Shown piece after piece: positions 1 through 9,264 of a DNA stretch of 64,000 bases; position 1 is the first letter of the stretch; each line of letters begins with the position of its first letter. The notes beneath the pieces were generated by a model. It was not told where the DNA came from, did not search any database, and saw only the letters and a list, made by a program, of their open reading frames with translations. Where the stretch lies: positions 1-64,000 of the forward strand of contig PUDQ02000101.1 of NCBI GenBank assembly GCA_002964805.2, read 5' to 3'. Source of the DNA: Trametes villosa (taxonomy: Eukaryota; Basidiomycota; Agaricomycetes; Polyporales; Polyporaceae). The position numbers were made by a program, and so were the translations under genes.

Positions 1-1758
1 GACATTCACTGGGCTCCTCAAGAAAGGGAATTCCAACTCTGCAAATACCAACCCTGTCCTCATCGACTAAACAAAAAAGTCGTCAGCAAACAAGGATTCT
101 TCGCTTGCTCCAAAACAGACAACGTCACCACAGGAGAAGGCGAGAAATACATCGAAACCAAACCTTCCACTTCGACAGCCCCTACTCCCTCTCCTAGACC
201 ATCGACTCATCGACGGACAAGCGCAATATCCCCAAGGACCCCAGTCGCAGAAACACCAGCCCCATCTCCTCTGGTAGGAGTTGAATATCTCAGAAACCCG
301 AACACGCCGATCAGTGATCCCGAGCGATCACCGGCATCTGCATCCGAACCAGCCACAGAAGAAGAAGACTTCGGCGGAGAAGACCCTTCTCAAGAAAGAC
401 AAGCCAGTCCCGAACCGGACAACTTACGAACCATCAGACCCACAACGCCAATTGGGGTCAGAATACCCGCACGAGAATTCACGGAAACTCTCAAGCGCGT
501 CGAGGATACAATGACATCAGTATCAACAATCACGCAACCTGCTCCGACAGCAAGCACGGCAGCGCCGTTCACGACGGCCGTAAGGGCTGGACGGGGAACA
601 ACATCACGAGCCCCTCAACCACCAGGGGATGACGACGACCCTCAAGGAGGTGGCGGACCACCAGGAGGAGAACCTCACGGTGGAGGAGGAGGAGGCAGAT
701 CCGGAGACGAAGACGATGACGATCCATATGGAGAAAGAGCACGAGGTGGAGGACCTCCAGGAGGAGAAGGACCACCAGGAGGCGGAGGACCAGGCGGCGG
801 AGGACCAGGCGGCGGACCACCAGGAGGAGGAGGAGGCGGAGGAGGACCACCTGGCGGTGGACAACCGGGAGCGAACGCACAAGGCAACGCTCTAGGACAG
901 GTCAACCCAGGACACAAGAGCAAGGTCAAAGAACCCGAGGTCTTCATGGGAGATCGCTCCAAGGCCAACGAATTCCTCACGGACCTTCAACTCTTATTCC
1001 TCAGTCGCCCCCAAGACTATCCCAACGACACATCAAAGATCGTCTCAGCACTCTCATACATGCGAGGCGATACCCATTGGTGGGCCGAAGCCAAGGTTGA
1101 CGCAGCAAACGGAGAAGACGAGCATGGCGCTCCACTTGGATTCGGAACTTGGAGACAATGGGTTGCTGATTTTCGCCTGGTCTTTGGCGAAATAGACCCT
1201 CAGGGCAAGGCTTCAGTGGAACTAGCCACCCTGAAGTACAACCCGAAGGAAGATCTCTTCAAGTTCAACTCGAAGTTCTTCGACTTATGCGTCAGAGCAA
1301 GAATCAACGACGATCACGCTCAACAAACCTTGTACAAGACCAAGCTACCGCAATACTTCCGCACCAAACTCGTCCTCATATACCCCGCTCCCACCACGAT
1401 GCACGAACTCATTGACAGAGTTATACACATCGAGAGGGGATGGAGGACAAACCGCGAAGTGGACGACTATCAAGGTCTAAAGACCAACTTCAAGAAACGA
1501 GGGGACAACCCAAAAGTTCGCGCAATCAACACCAACACACGAATGGATCCGAAAACTCGACAACAACTCCTGAAGGAGAACAAATGCTTCTACTGTCGAG
1601 AGCCCGGACATCGTGCAGCGAACTGCCCCAAGAAGAAAGGTCCTACCACCAAGACACGTGCTATCAAGGAAGACGAATCGGACGATGCCGAAGAAATGGA
1701 AATCGGCGTCGTAGCCCTAGGAGATAATGACGACGAAGAAGACGGCTTGGATTTCTAG
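1..1758 (+). CDS. gag: Gag polyprotein of gypsy element, 5'-partial
   Basis: Gag forms the cytoplasmic virus-like particle that packages the element RNA. The frame is open from base 1 with no stop, so the ATG at 511 need not be the start and the N-terminus may lie outside the window. The upstream part has Cys/His residues near its beginning (a possible small zinc motif) and a Pro/Ser/Glu-rich stretch. After 511 come a Gly/Pro/acidic low-complexity segment (about 600-880), a retrotransposon Gag core (about 930-1440, with RSKANEFLTDLQLLF) and one CCHC zinc knuckle, CFYCREPGHRAANC, at about 1588-1629. The tail is acidic. It overlaps the Pol frame by 28 nt (1731-1758). Confidence 0.92.
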   Translation, partial: DIHWAPQEREFQLCKYQPCPHRLNKKVVSKQGFFACSKTDNVTTGEGEKYIETKPSTSTAPTPSPRPSTHRRTSAISPRTPVAETPAPSPLVGVEYLRNPNTPISDPERSPASASEPATEEEDFGGEDPSQERQASPEPDNLRTIRPTTPIGVRIPAREFTETLKRVEDTMTSVSTITQPAPTASTAAPFTTAVRAGRGTTSRAPQPPGDDDDPQGGGGPPGGEPHGGGGGGRSGDEDDDDPYGERARGGGPPGGEGPPGGGGPGGGGPGGGPPGGGGGGGGPPGGGQPGANAQGNALGQVNPGHKSKVKEPEVFMGDRSKANEFLTDLQLLFLSRPQDYPNDTSKIVSALSYMRGDTHWWAEAKVDAANGEDEHGAPLGFGTWRQWVADFRLVFGEIDPQGKASVELATLKYNPKEDLFKFNSKFFDLCVRARINDDHAQQTLYKTKLPQYFRTKLVLIYPAPTTMHELIDRVIHIERGWRTNREVDDYQGLKTNFKKRGDNPKVRAINTNTRMDPKTRQQLLKENKCFYCREPGHRAANCPKKKGPTTKTRAIKEDESDDAEEMEIGVVALGDNDDEEDGLDF

Positions 1759-4700
1759 GAGGACGAACGGACCCGGCGCCCGTCTCGTCCTGTAGCTGGG
1801 ACTACACCATCTCATTTGTAACTATCGGCCAGCAGCGCAGAAATGCATACCTGCTATCCGGATATGTTGAGTGTGGACCCAAAGTCGTCGGAATCCGAGC
1901 CCTATTCGACTCAGGCGCGGATGCAACAATCCTCAACCGTCGAATCGTCAATCAATACAATCTCCCTACGGTCAAATTACCAAAACCAATCCGATTCCGA
2001 AATGCGGACGACAGCATTAACACCATTGGAGAAGTCACCCACCGAGTAGAATCCAACTTCGTGGTCCGAGGACATGAACTACCCACAAACTTCTACGTCG
2101 CTGACCTAGGACGGGACGACGCCATCCTAGGCATTCCATGGATCCGACGATACAATCCAAAGGTCAATTGGGACTCGGGACATTTCGAGTTTGACCCGAA
2201 GATTATCAAGAAACAACAACTCCGTCGAGAATACCAGCAACATCACGACCCCCCACCAGGAGTCCCAATGTGGGGACTACCACGAACGACAACAGCAGAC
2301 CCAGAAGGGGTCCACCAATTCATCAGGAGAACCTCGGAAGATCTAGAAGACGACGATACCTGGAACGTCCAGGCCAATACAATCTTAAGTTCTCTCAGAC
2401 AACAATCCAAAGACCTCACTATCGGACGAGCAACAATGTCAACCAATCTAGCAATCAAGGCGCACGAAGGGCAAAAGGTCAAGACACTCGAAGAACTACT
2501 ACCAGAATATTTGTTAGACCTACGAGACGTTTTTGACAAGAAATCCGCGGAGCGCATGCCCATTACAAGACCATGGGACCATGACATCAAGCTAAAGGCA
2601 GAATTTGTACCCCGCGACTGCAAGATTATTCCATTATCCCCAGCAGAACGAGGAGAACTCGACAAGTTCGTGGACGAAAACCTCGCCAAAGGTTATATAC
2701 GACCCTCAAAATCACCAATGGCATCACCATTCTTCTTCGTCAAAAAGAAGGATGGCTCACTACGACCAGTCCAAGACTACCGATACCTCAATGATGGAAC
2801 GATCAAGGACGCAGGACCTCTACCACTCATATCCGACCTATTTGACAAGCTAGGCGGAGCGAAGTACTTCACCAAACTCGATGTTCGAGCAGGATACAAC
2901 AATGTCCGTATCAAGGAAGGCGACCAATGGAAGGCAGCGTTCAAAACCCCTCGAGGACTGTTCGAACCAACAGTTATGTTCTTTGGGCTCTGCAACGCCC
3001 CTGCAACCTTCCAAACCATGATGAACGCCATCTTTCACGACTATCTGTCAGAAGGATGGCTAGTAATCTATATGGACGACATCCTACTCTTCTCTGATAA
3101 CCTCGAAGATCTACGCAAACACACGCGGCTAGTAATCGAACGACTACGCGACAACGATCTATACCTCAAGGCAGAGAAATGCGAGTTTGAAGTTCAACGG
3201 GTAGAATTCCTAGGGGCAATCGTGTCGCCAGGACAAGTATCAATGGACCCAGTCAAGCTCGACGGACTAAAGGACTGGCCCACTCCAACAACAGTCAAAC
3301 AAGTCCAAAGCTTCCTAGGATTTGCGAACTTCTATCGGAGGTTCATACGAGGATTCGCCGACCTAGCAAGACCCCTGAACGACTTAACTCGGAAGGATAA
3401 CCCATGGAAGTGGACCCCTGCATGCGAACAAGCATTCCAAGACATCAAGAAGCGCTTCATCGAGGAGCCTATTTTGCTTCAACCGGACGTATCAAAACCA
3501 TTCCAAATCGAGTGCGACGCGTCCAAAGTCGCCACCGGGGCGGTGTTGAGGCAAAAAGGGGAGGAAGGGATATGGCACCCCTGTGCATATCTATCAAAAT
3601 CCTTTACCGAAACCGAACGCAACTACCAAATCTACGATCGCGAACTACTCGCCATCATCCGAGCACTGGAAACATGGAGACACTACATCGAGGGCGCCAA
3701 ACAACCCGTAGAAATCCTGTCAGATCACAAGAACTTGACATATTGGCGCAGTGCTAGAAAACTCAACCGAAGACAAGCACGATGGAGCAACTTCTTATCC
3801 GAATTCAACTACGTCATCAGACATCTACCAGGAAAAAGCCTGGTCCAAGCCGACGCTCTATCCAGAAGACCGGACCACGACCCAGGAGACCACGATAACG
3901 AAGAAGTCACTATGATCCCGGGAGATCTATTCGCCAAGGCAGTCCACGTTGACCTCCAGGAATTAATCCGCAGCACCACTTCTCGTGACAAATCAGTCAT
4001 GGACTCAACCAATGGAGCGTGGCACCTCAAGAAGGAACCTATCTTTGGAACCAAGACCGACTGGCGCATGGACGACGGCATTGTTCTCTTCAAAGGGAAA
4101 GTCTATGTCCCACCCGAAGATAACATCCGCCGAGAAGTAGTCCGCCTACACCACGAACCAGCGGTCATGGGACACCCCGGAATCCAAAAAACCTTCGAAC
4201 TTGTCAGCCGAGAATACTGGTGGCCAGGCATGCGACACTTCATCACCCAATACGTCAAAGGATGCGCAACATGCCAAACCGCCAAAGTCAACACACATCC
4301 CACCAAACCCGGAATAATGCCTATTCCACATAGCGGATCAACAAGACCATTCGGCACAATAACCATGGACTATGTCACCGGACTCCCTTTATCCAACGGG
4401 TTCGACGCAATCCAAGTGGTTGTTGACCACGACGAATCCAAGGCTATTGTTCTCTCGGAATGTACAAAGGAAACCAACGCCATGGACACCGCACATCTTC
4501 TCGTGAGAGATGTTTACTCCCGATTTGGACTTCCGGACCGCATCATATCCGACCGAGGCCCGCAATTCATCTCACACGCATACCAAGAAATGAATAAACT
4601 CCTCGGGATTGGCCAATCGCTCAGCACGTCCCACCACCCTCAAACCGACGGACAATCAGAACGGACCATTCAAGAAATCGAAGTCGCACTGCGGATCTAT

Positions 4701-5402
4701 TGTGGGAACTACCCCGACACGTGGAGCACCCTCTTGCCACAATTTGAGTTCGCGCACAATCACCGGACCCATTCAGTCACTGGGAAAAGCCCCTTCGAAC
4801 TTCTGATGGGATATCAACCACGAGCTATAGGCACCGTACACCCTAAGCCCAAGCACCCCAGCACGGAAGAACGATTGAATCACCTCAAGGAACTCCGAGA
4901 AAACGCCATCGCCTCCCACGCAAAGGCCGCCGCCGCCATGGCCAAGAGACAAGCAGCAGGCAATATAACCTTCCAGAAGGGAGATAAAGTGTTCCTCGAA
5001 TCCACGAACCTCAAGTTGCCCTATCCCAACCGGAAACTCGCACCAAAACGAGAAGGTCCCTTTGTCATCGACGAAGTCATGGGACCTACCACCGTGAAAC
5101 TCCGACTCCCAAAGGCATGGAAGATTCATCCAGTATTTCACACCGCCTTGATCACGCACTACCGAACCACCCCAGAACACGGTCCGAATTACGTGTCACC
5201 ACCACCGGACACAATTGACGGAGAGGAAGAGTGGGAAATCGAAGCAATTATCAATCACAGGAAGCCAGCCCGTGGAGGAATCCAGTATCTAGTCACATGG
5301 AAAGGCCGTCCGCAGCACGAGAATGAGTGGCTGCGTGAGAAGGACCTCAAACACGCACAAGCAACTCTTCAACACTATAAAAAGCTGCACAAGATGGCCT
5401 GA
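1731..5402 (+). CDS. pol: Pol polyprotein: protease, RT, RNase H, integrase, chromodomain
   Basis: The frame is open from 1731, well before the first ATG at 2061. The aspartic protease motif LFDSGAD (about 1896-1916) is in this upstream part, so Pol is probably made as a Gag-Pol fusion by -1 frameshifting in the 28-nt overlap with gag; I saw no classical slippery heptamer. Reverse transcriptase carries YMDD (about 3070) and RNase H begins at IECDAS (about 3507). Integrase has the HHCC zinc finger (HHEP... CATCQ, about 4150-4280) and the catalytic Asp, Asp, Glu in MDYVTG, SDRGPQF and GQSERTIQEIE. A chromodomain (about 5220-5390, WEIEAIINHR and YLVTWKG) ends the protein. It probably directs integration to modified chromatin, the known role in chromoviruses. 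No break seen. Confidence 0.95.
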   Translation, partial: RRRRRLGFLGGRTDPAPVSSCSWDYTISFVTIGQQRRNAYLLSGYVECGPKVVGIRALFDSGADATILNRRIVNQYNLPTVKLPKPIRFRNADDSINTIGEVTHRVESNFVVRGHELPTNFYVADLGRDDAILGIPWIRRYNPKVNWDSGHFEFDPKIIKKQQLRREYQQHHDPPPGVPMWGLPRTTTADPEGVHQFIRRTSEDLEDDDTWNVQANTILSSLRQQSKDLTIGRATMSTNLAIKAHEGQKVKTLEELLPEYLLDLRDVFDKKSAERMPITRPWDHDIKLKAEFVPRDCKIIPLSPAERGELDKFVDENLAKGYIRPSKSPMASPFFFVKKKDGSLRPVQDYRYLNDGTIKDAGPLPLISDLFDKLGGAKYFTKLDVRAGYNNVRIKEGDQWKAAFKTPRGLFEPTVMFFGLCNAPATFQTMMNAIFHDYLSEGWLVIYMDDILLFSDNLEDLRKHTRLVIERLRDNDLYLKAEKCEFEVQRVEFLGAIVSPGQVSMDPVKLDGLKDWPTPTTVKQVQSFLGFANFYRRFIRGFADLARPLNDLTRKDNPWKWTPACEQAFQDIKKRFIEEPILLQPDVSKPFQIECDASKVATGAVLRQKGEEGIWHPCAYLSKSFTETERNYQIYDRELLAIIRALETWRHYIEGAKQPVEILSDHKNLTYWRSARKLNRRQARWSNFLSEFNYVIRHLPGKSLVQADALSRRPDHDPGDHDNEEVTMIPGDLFAKAVHVDLQELIRSTTSRDKSVMDSTNGAWHLKKEPIFGTKTDWRMDDGIVLFKGKVYVPPEDNIRREVVRLHHEPAVMGHPGIQKTFELVSREYWWPGMRHFITQYVKGCATCQTAKVNTHPTKPGIMPIPHSGSTRPFGTITMDYVTGLPLSNGFDAIQVVVDHDESKAIVLSECTKETNAMDTAHLLVRDVYSRFGLPDRIISDRGPQFISHAYQEMNKLLGIGQSLSTSHHPQTDGQSERTIQEIEVALRIYCGNYPDTWSTLLPQFEFAHNHRTHSVTGKSPFELLMGYQPRAIGTVHPKPKHPSTEERLNHLKELRENAIASHAKAAAAMAKRQAAGNITFQKGDKVFLESTNLKLPYPNRKLAPKREGPFVIDEVMGPTTVKLRLPKAWKIHPVFHTALITHYRTTPEHGPNYVSPPPDTIDGEEEWEIEAIINHRKPARGGIQYLVTWKGRPQHENEWLREKDLKHAQATLQHYKKLHKMA

Positions 5403-5484
5403 AATCCCCAGACCCTGCCCACTCTGGATTCCCTCAACCCCCTCGCACTACTCCTCCTCGACTTCGACAGCCTCAGCTTCGACA

Positions 5485-6978
5485 ATGGCCCGCAACCACC
5501 GCTCTCGCCGCCAACACCGCACTCGCTCCTCGAACTCCCCCTCTCCGATCAATCGACTCCAAGCCCCCGTCCTGGGACGCCTCGTCCCTCCTGCACCCTC
5601 CTTTGTGAAGGGGGTGAACCCGACCTACGACCATCTCCCTCGCCTCCCCACTGCGTCCTATTCCAATGGGACTCTGCCCGACCGGCTCGGGTGGACTCTC
5701 CTCCACCCCGATCTCCAGGCGATTGTCAATCAACGCCTCGCCTCGCTCCCCGGAACACGTCACTGGGTCGACGTGTACCGGATGTGCGGCGACGTACTTC
5801 CCGCTCTCCGCCACATGGACAACTACGTCCAGAACCATCCGGATCCCCAGGAGATCGTTTTCCTCAGACAGGCCAACGTCTCCTACACCTCCGCCTTCAG
5901 CAGGATCGTCCAGATCGCCGAGGTCGCCCTCAACCAAGTCGCCCTCTATCCCGCTCTAGGCATGATCGAAGATCTGCTTCCCCGCCGCCGCGCCGGATGG
6001 AACGCCCCGCAGCCTAACCCCACTCACGACGGACCCGCCCGCATCGACTGCATGCTGGGCACCAACGGTAGCCGCGACCCCCTCTACAAGATCACGGAGG
6101 ACACCACGAGGTGGGGAGTTCCCAACGGCAACTGGGAAAGTTGGGACGACAACAAGGAGAACGAGCCCCCTATCGCGGACTTCTCTGAGGTGCAAGTCTC
6201 CACTCCTGAACCCCCCAGCTCGCCGACAAGCTCCTCCTCGGAATGGCACGACATGAGGCAAGCCCTCGAAGATCGACTCACGTCCCCGGTCCCCGAATCG
6301 GTTCATACTCCCCCCATCTCAACGCCCTCTCTCCTCGAACCGCCCACTCGCAGCTCCTCCCCCGAGTACATCCCTCTCTCGCCTGCCTCGTCGTCAATGC
6401 CAAGCCTGGAAACCGACGACTCCTACATGGACGACCCCGATACCGACGCCCTCGTCGCCTACATCGCTCCCATCCCCGGGAGTACTCGCGCATTCATCAG
6501 GACGGTTTGGCCAGAGGAGAAGCCTATTCATCCCTCTGAGTTCAGCGACGTCAACCGCCTCGCCGCAATTCCCAACGCCCTCTTACCCCCTCTCCAACGC
6601 GCTATGATAGCTGCATTCCGCGTCCAGACCGGCTACTACATCCCCGACGCCGACCTACACATGCCCTTCGCCACCCTCCGCTATGTCATCTCATCCATCG
6701 CCAAAGGGGTGGACCCTCACTACCCAGGCCTCGACATGACCGGCGACAGGAACGCGAAGGCCAAGGCCTACGCCATCCGCGTCCCTATCAACAGCATGCG
6801 CGAACCGGGAGGGTGGAAAGATCTTGAAGCGGATTTGGCCACGGCAGCAGCGACCTCGTCTCAACCGACTCCCGTTCCTGCTCAAGCCTCCACGCCCCCG
6901 AAGCTTCCCGAACCCCCGAAACTCCCGGAGTTCATCGTTCGCCGTCGCAAGGCCTTCACCGACACCATGACGGACTAG
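5485..6978 (+). CDS. third ORF of the gypsy element, unknown function (497 aa)
   Basis: The open frame starts in the 3' end of pol (5323), but the first sensible ATG is at 5485, 83 nt after the Pol stop, and the ORF ends 37 nt before the LTR. The protein begins with an Arg/Ser-rich basic stretch, has a Ser/Pro-rich middle (about residues 230-300) and ends in a basic tail (FIVRRRKAF). I see no membrane segment or signal peptide, so it does not look like an envelope protein, and no zinc knuckle or catalytic motif. Its long uninterrupted frame inside an intact element suggests selection. Expression route (internal promoter, reinitiation or splicing) is not evident. Function unknown. Confidence 0.75.
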   Translation: MARNHRSRRQHRTRSSNSPSPINRLQAPVLGRLVPPAPSFVKGVNPTYDHLPRLPTASYSNGTLPDRLGWTLLHPDLQAIVNQRLASLPGTRHWVDVYRMCGDVLPALRHMDNYVQNHPDPQEIVFLRQANVSYTSAFSRIVQIAEVALNQVALYPALGMIEDLLPRRRAGWNAPQPNPTHDGPARIDCMLGTNGSRDPLYKITEDTTRWGVPNGNWESWDDNKENEPPIADFSEVQVSTPEPPSSPTSSSSEWHDMRQALEDRLTSPVPESVHTPPISTPSLLEPPTRSSSPEYIPLSPASSSMPSLETDDSYMDDPDTDALVAYIAPIPGSTRAFIRTVWPEEKPIHPSEFSDVNRLAAIPNALLPPLQRAMIAAFRVQTGYYIPDADLHMPFATLRYVISSIAKGVDPHYPGLDMTGDRNAKAKAYAIRVPINSMREPGGWKDLEADLATAAATSSQPTPVPAQASTPPKLPEPPKLPEFIVRRRKAFTDTMTD

Positions 6979-7001
6979 GCGTTGACCTGGAAGGTCAACC
7001 T

Positions 7002-7012
7002 AAAGGGGGGGG
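7002..7012 (+). other. polypurine tract (plus-strand primer)
   Basis: A purine run (aaaggggggggg-like) lies directly upstream of the TGTTAC start of the LTR. In LTR retrotransposons this RNase H-resistant run primes plus-strand DNA synthesis. The position fits; identification is by position and composition. Confidence 0.8.
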
Positions 7013-7015
7013 TAG

Positions 7016-7303
7016 TGTTACAATTTCATCCTCGGTTCCTAATACGGCCAATGACTCGACCTGACTCATTCTGACTCAGCCCCTATATTTAGTCCATATG
7101 ACTCGTCCTGACTCCTCATGACTCATCCTGACTGCGATGTACTATACTTAGCTCAGACCTGACTCATACTGACTGCGGATGTACTGCAGCAGTGCTGCGC
7201 TTCACTGCGGATCTGCTGCGCAGATCCTTCCCCCACAGTATATAAGGACCCCCTCTCTCCCTCTCTTTTCCCCAGTTTCGATCTCCTGTTTCATCCTGTA
7301 ACA
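7016..7303 (+). repeat. 3' LTR of the gypsy element
   Basis: It begins TGTTAC just after the polypurine tract and ends GTAACA at 7298-7303, a perfect 6-bp terminal inverted repeat with TG...CA ends, giving 288 bp. The right boundary is inferred: the 5' LTR is outside the window, and the LTR could extend as far as about 7345. A TATA box (TATATAA, 7239-7245) marks the promoter. A hairpin GGATCTGC-TGC-GCAGATCC lies at 7209-7227. Confidence 0.8.
7052..7176 (+). promoter_or_regulatory. cluster of TGACTC/TGACTCA sites in the LTR U3 region
   Basis: Exact TGACTCA occurs at 7062, 7072, 7119 and 7160, with a fifth at 7315 just past the LTR. Close variants (TGACTCG, TGACTCC, TGACTGC) lie at 7052, 7099, 7109, 7129 and 7170. 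TGACTCA is the consensus for Gcn4/AP-1 bZIP factors. The array is 70-190 bp upstream of the LTR TATA box, a normal place for an upstream activating region. Binding is inferred, not shown. Confidence 0.6.
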
Positions 7304-7347
7304 ACTCGTACTCTTGACTCATCAATCTACTTGTTATTTATAACTCT

Positions 7348-9049
7348 TTGAGTGCGCTCGAACGCCACTTCAAGCGTTATCTTAACACAGTCTGCTTGAA
7401 GCCTGACGACTACGCCGAGCAAGGATGTGAAGATGACGACTACGATCCAGCTGACATTGAAGAATCCTCTCCAGCCCTGTATGAGGAGAAGCTTGCGCAC
7501 GTCAGGCTGGCCACATCCGTCACCAACTATGAAGCACGTCGCCTCGCTACCGGTATCTCGAAGCCGAGTCTATTCTCCGGCCTCTCTCCCGCGCATACAC
7601 TCCCCATTCCTCGACTCTTCCCTGGCGACATCATGCACTTGTTTGGGCTCAACATCCCTGATCTCTTCTATCGTCTCTGGCACGGGTCATTTGACTGCGA
7701 CACGAAGAACGGGGACAACAAGTCCTCGTGGGACTGGGTCTGCCTGACAGGCGACACATGGGTACGGCACGGGGAGATGGTCATTGCTGCGAAGCATTTC
7801 CTGCCGGGGTCTTTCCACCGCCCTCCTCGCAACCCCGCCGAGAAGATCTCAAGCGGTTACAAGTGCTGGGAGTTCTTGAACTGGTTCTACGGCCTTGCAC
7901 CTGCATTCCTATATGGAAAGCTCCCTGAGCGGTATTGGACGCACTACTGTAAGCTTGTGGCCGGCGTTCGAATCGTCTTCCAGCGGCGTAGCACCGCGTT
8001 GCAACGCGAGTGCGCGCACACCCTCCTCTCCGACTTTGCACACGACCACGAAGTTCTGTACGTACAGCGCAAGATCTCCCGCATGCACTTCGTCCCGCAG
8101 TGTATGCACGCTATCACACATGCTCCTACCGAGACGTGGCGGATCGGGTCTCTCATATGCACCTGCCAATTCGCGATGGAGCGCATCATAGGCGACCTTG
8201 GGGCAGAGATCAGGCAGCCGTCCAACCCGTTCGCCAACCTCTCGCAGCGGGCCCTCCGCCGTGCTCGCGTCAATGCGCTGAAGACTATGTTCCCTGATCT
8301 TCAGCCAGAGTGTACGGCGGGCTTGCATGTACCATTCGTTGACCTTGGCGACGACTTCTCACTTCTGCACCCGCGCGAGCCTGGCGCGCGTCCGGTCGGC
8401 GATGCTGAAGACATCGTAATACTCAAGTACATCGAAGCACAAGTCGGGACCGAGGAGGCGCAGCAGGTCTGGGTCGACACGATGGAATTGTGCGTACAAC
8501 GTTGGGCGCGCGTCCGCTTGCCGAACGGACAGGTTTGCCGCTCTGCATGGAAAGAGGTGGCAAATAATATGTCGAGGATTGCCCGCAACGTGAAGGTACG
8601 AGCATGACAAGACCTCTCCGGCGAATTCATGTTCACTGAGTATATATCACCAGTACTCGTCACCCGGCCTCTCGCCCGAGTCCTACAAATATGCGGAGGT
8701 CCAATACTACTTTCAGTGCAGTATCTCTGGAGTCAAGCAGACTCTAGCACTGGTCGCAAACTATGGACCTCCGAACGAGGCCCTGCTCAAGCTATCGTCT
8801 GGTGCTGTCTGGGCTTGCCGCGCATCGAAGGAGCCACAACGGCATCTTGCGGTCATCGACGTTAAGTCTATCGTTGCGTGTGTCGCTATGGTGCCCTGTG
8901 CCGATTTACCCTGCCCCGAAACGCGCGAGTGGAGCGGCCAAGTTCTCTTTGTGATGGATAAGCTGGGTGTCGATATGGATGAGATCTTGGGAATGGCTGT
9001 GGATGGGGAGGCGGGAGAAGGAGACGGTGATGACGATGAGTTAAATTAG
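7348..9049 (+). pseudogene. 5'-truncated Plavaka/CACTA (Tnp2-like) transposase
   Basis: Encodes the C-terminal part of a cut-and-paste DNA transposase of the CACTA-type Plavaka group. Family-like stretches include LFPGDIMHLFGLNIPDLF, PPRNPAEKISSGYKCWEFL and FYGLAPAFLYGKLPERYW. Exon 1 runs to 8595; a 58-bp GT-AG intron (8596-8653) restores phase into a second exon ending at TAG 9047-9049, which includes YAEVQYYF and VIDVKSIVACVAMVP, typical of the family C-terminus. There is no upstream ATG: position 7348 is TTG and an in-frame stop lies at 7315. The N-terminal half, with part of the catalytic core, is missing where the gypsy LTR begins, so the copy is probably dead. The first codon given is only the start of the open frame. 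Confidence 0.85.
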
Positions 9050-9264
9050 AAGTCGGATAGAGCTGAGGGATGTAGAGATATTTTACTTGTATCCCAGTCT
9101 GCTGCACATAGCCGCACCGCTCGTATTGCGCAGCTGCGATGCCTTCCTTATCGAGACTCCCACGTTAGATGACACGCTATATAGGCGCCGAAGAATTTTT
9201 GGGCTGCTCCTGCCGTCTGCATGCTCTCTCGTCCGTCTGCTCGTACTCTAATTTGCGGTATAAT

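Larger units (their letters stand above)
1..7303 (+). mobile_element. Ty3/gypsy chromovirus LTR retrotransposon (5' LTR outside window)
   Basis: Seen: Gag with a zinc knuckle, Pol in the order protease, reverse transcriptase, RNase H, integrase, chromodomain, then a third ORF, a polypurine tract and one LTR. That domain order with a C-terminal chromodomain defines the chromovirus branch of Ty3/gypsy (Metaviridae). All reading frames are open, so the copy looks recent and possibly active. The 5' LTR and primer-binding site lie upstream of base 1, so LTR identity and target-site duplication cannot be checked. The right side abuts a truncated CACTA/Plavaka transposase, which suggests insertion into that older element. 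Confidence 0.95.

Noticed and set aside
569..980. Leu/Arg- and Pro-rich ORFs antisense to gag
   Set aside because: Shadows of the Gly/Pro-coding low-complexity segment of Gag.
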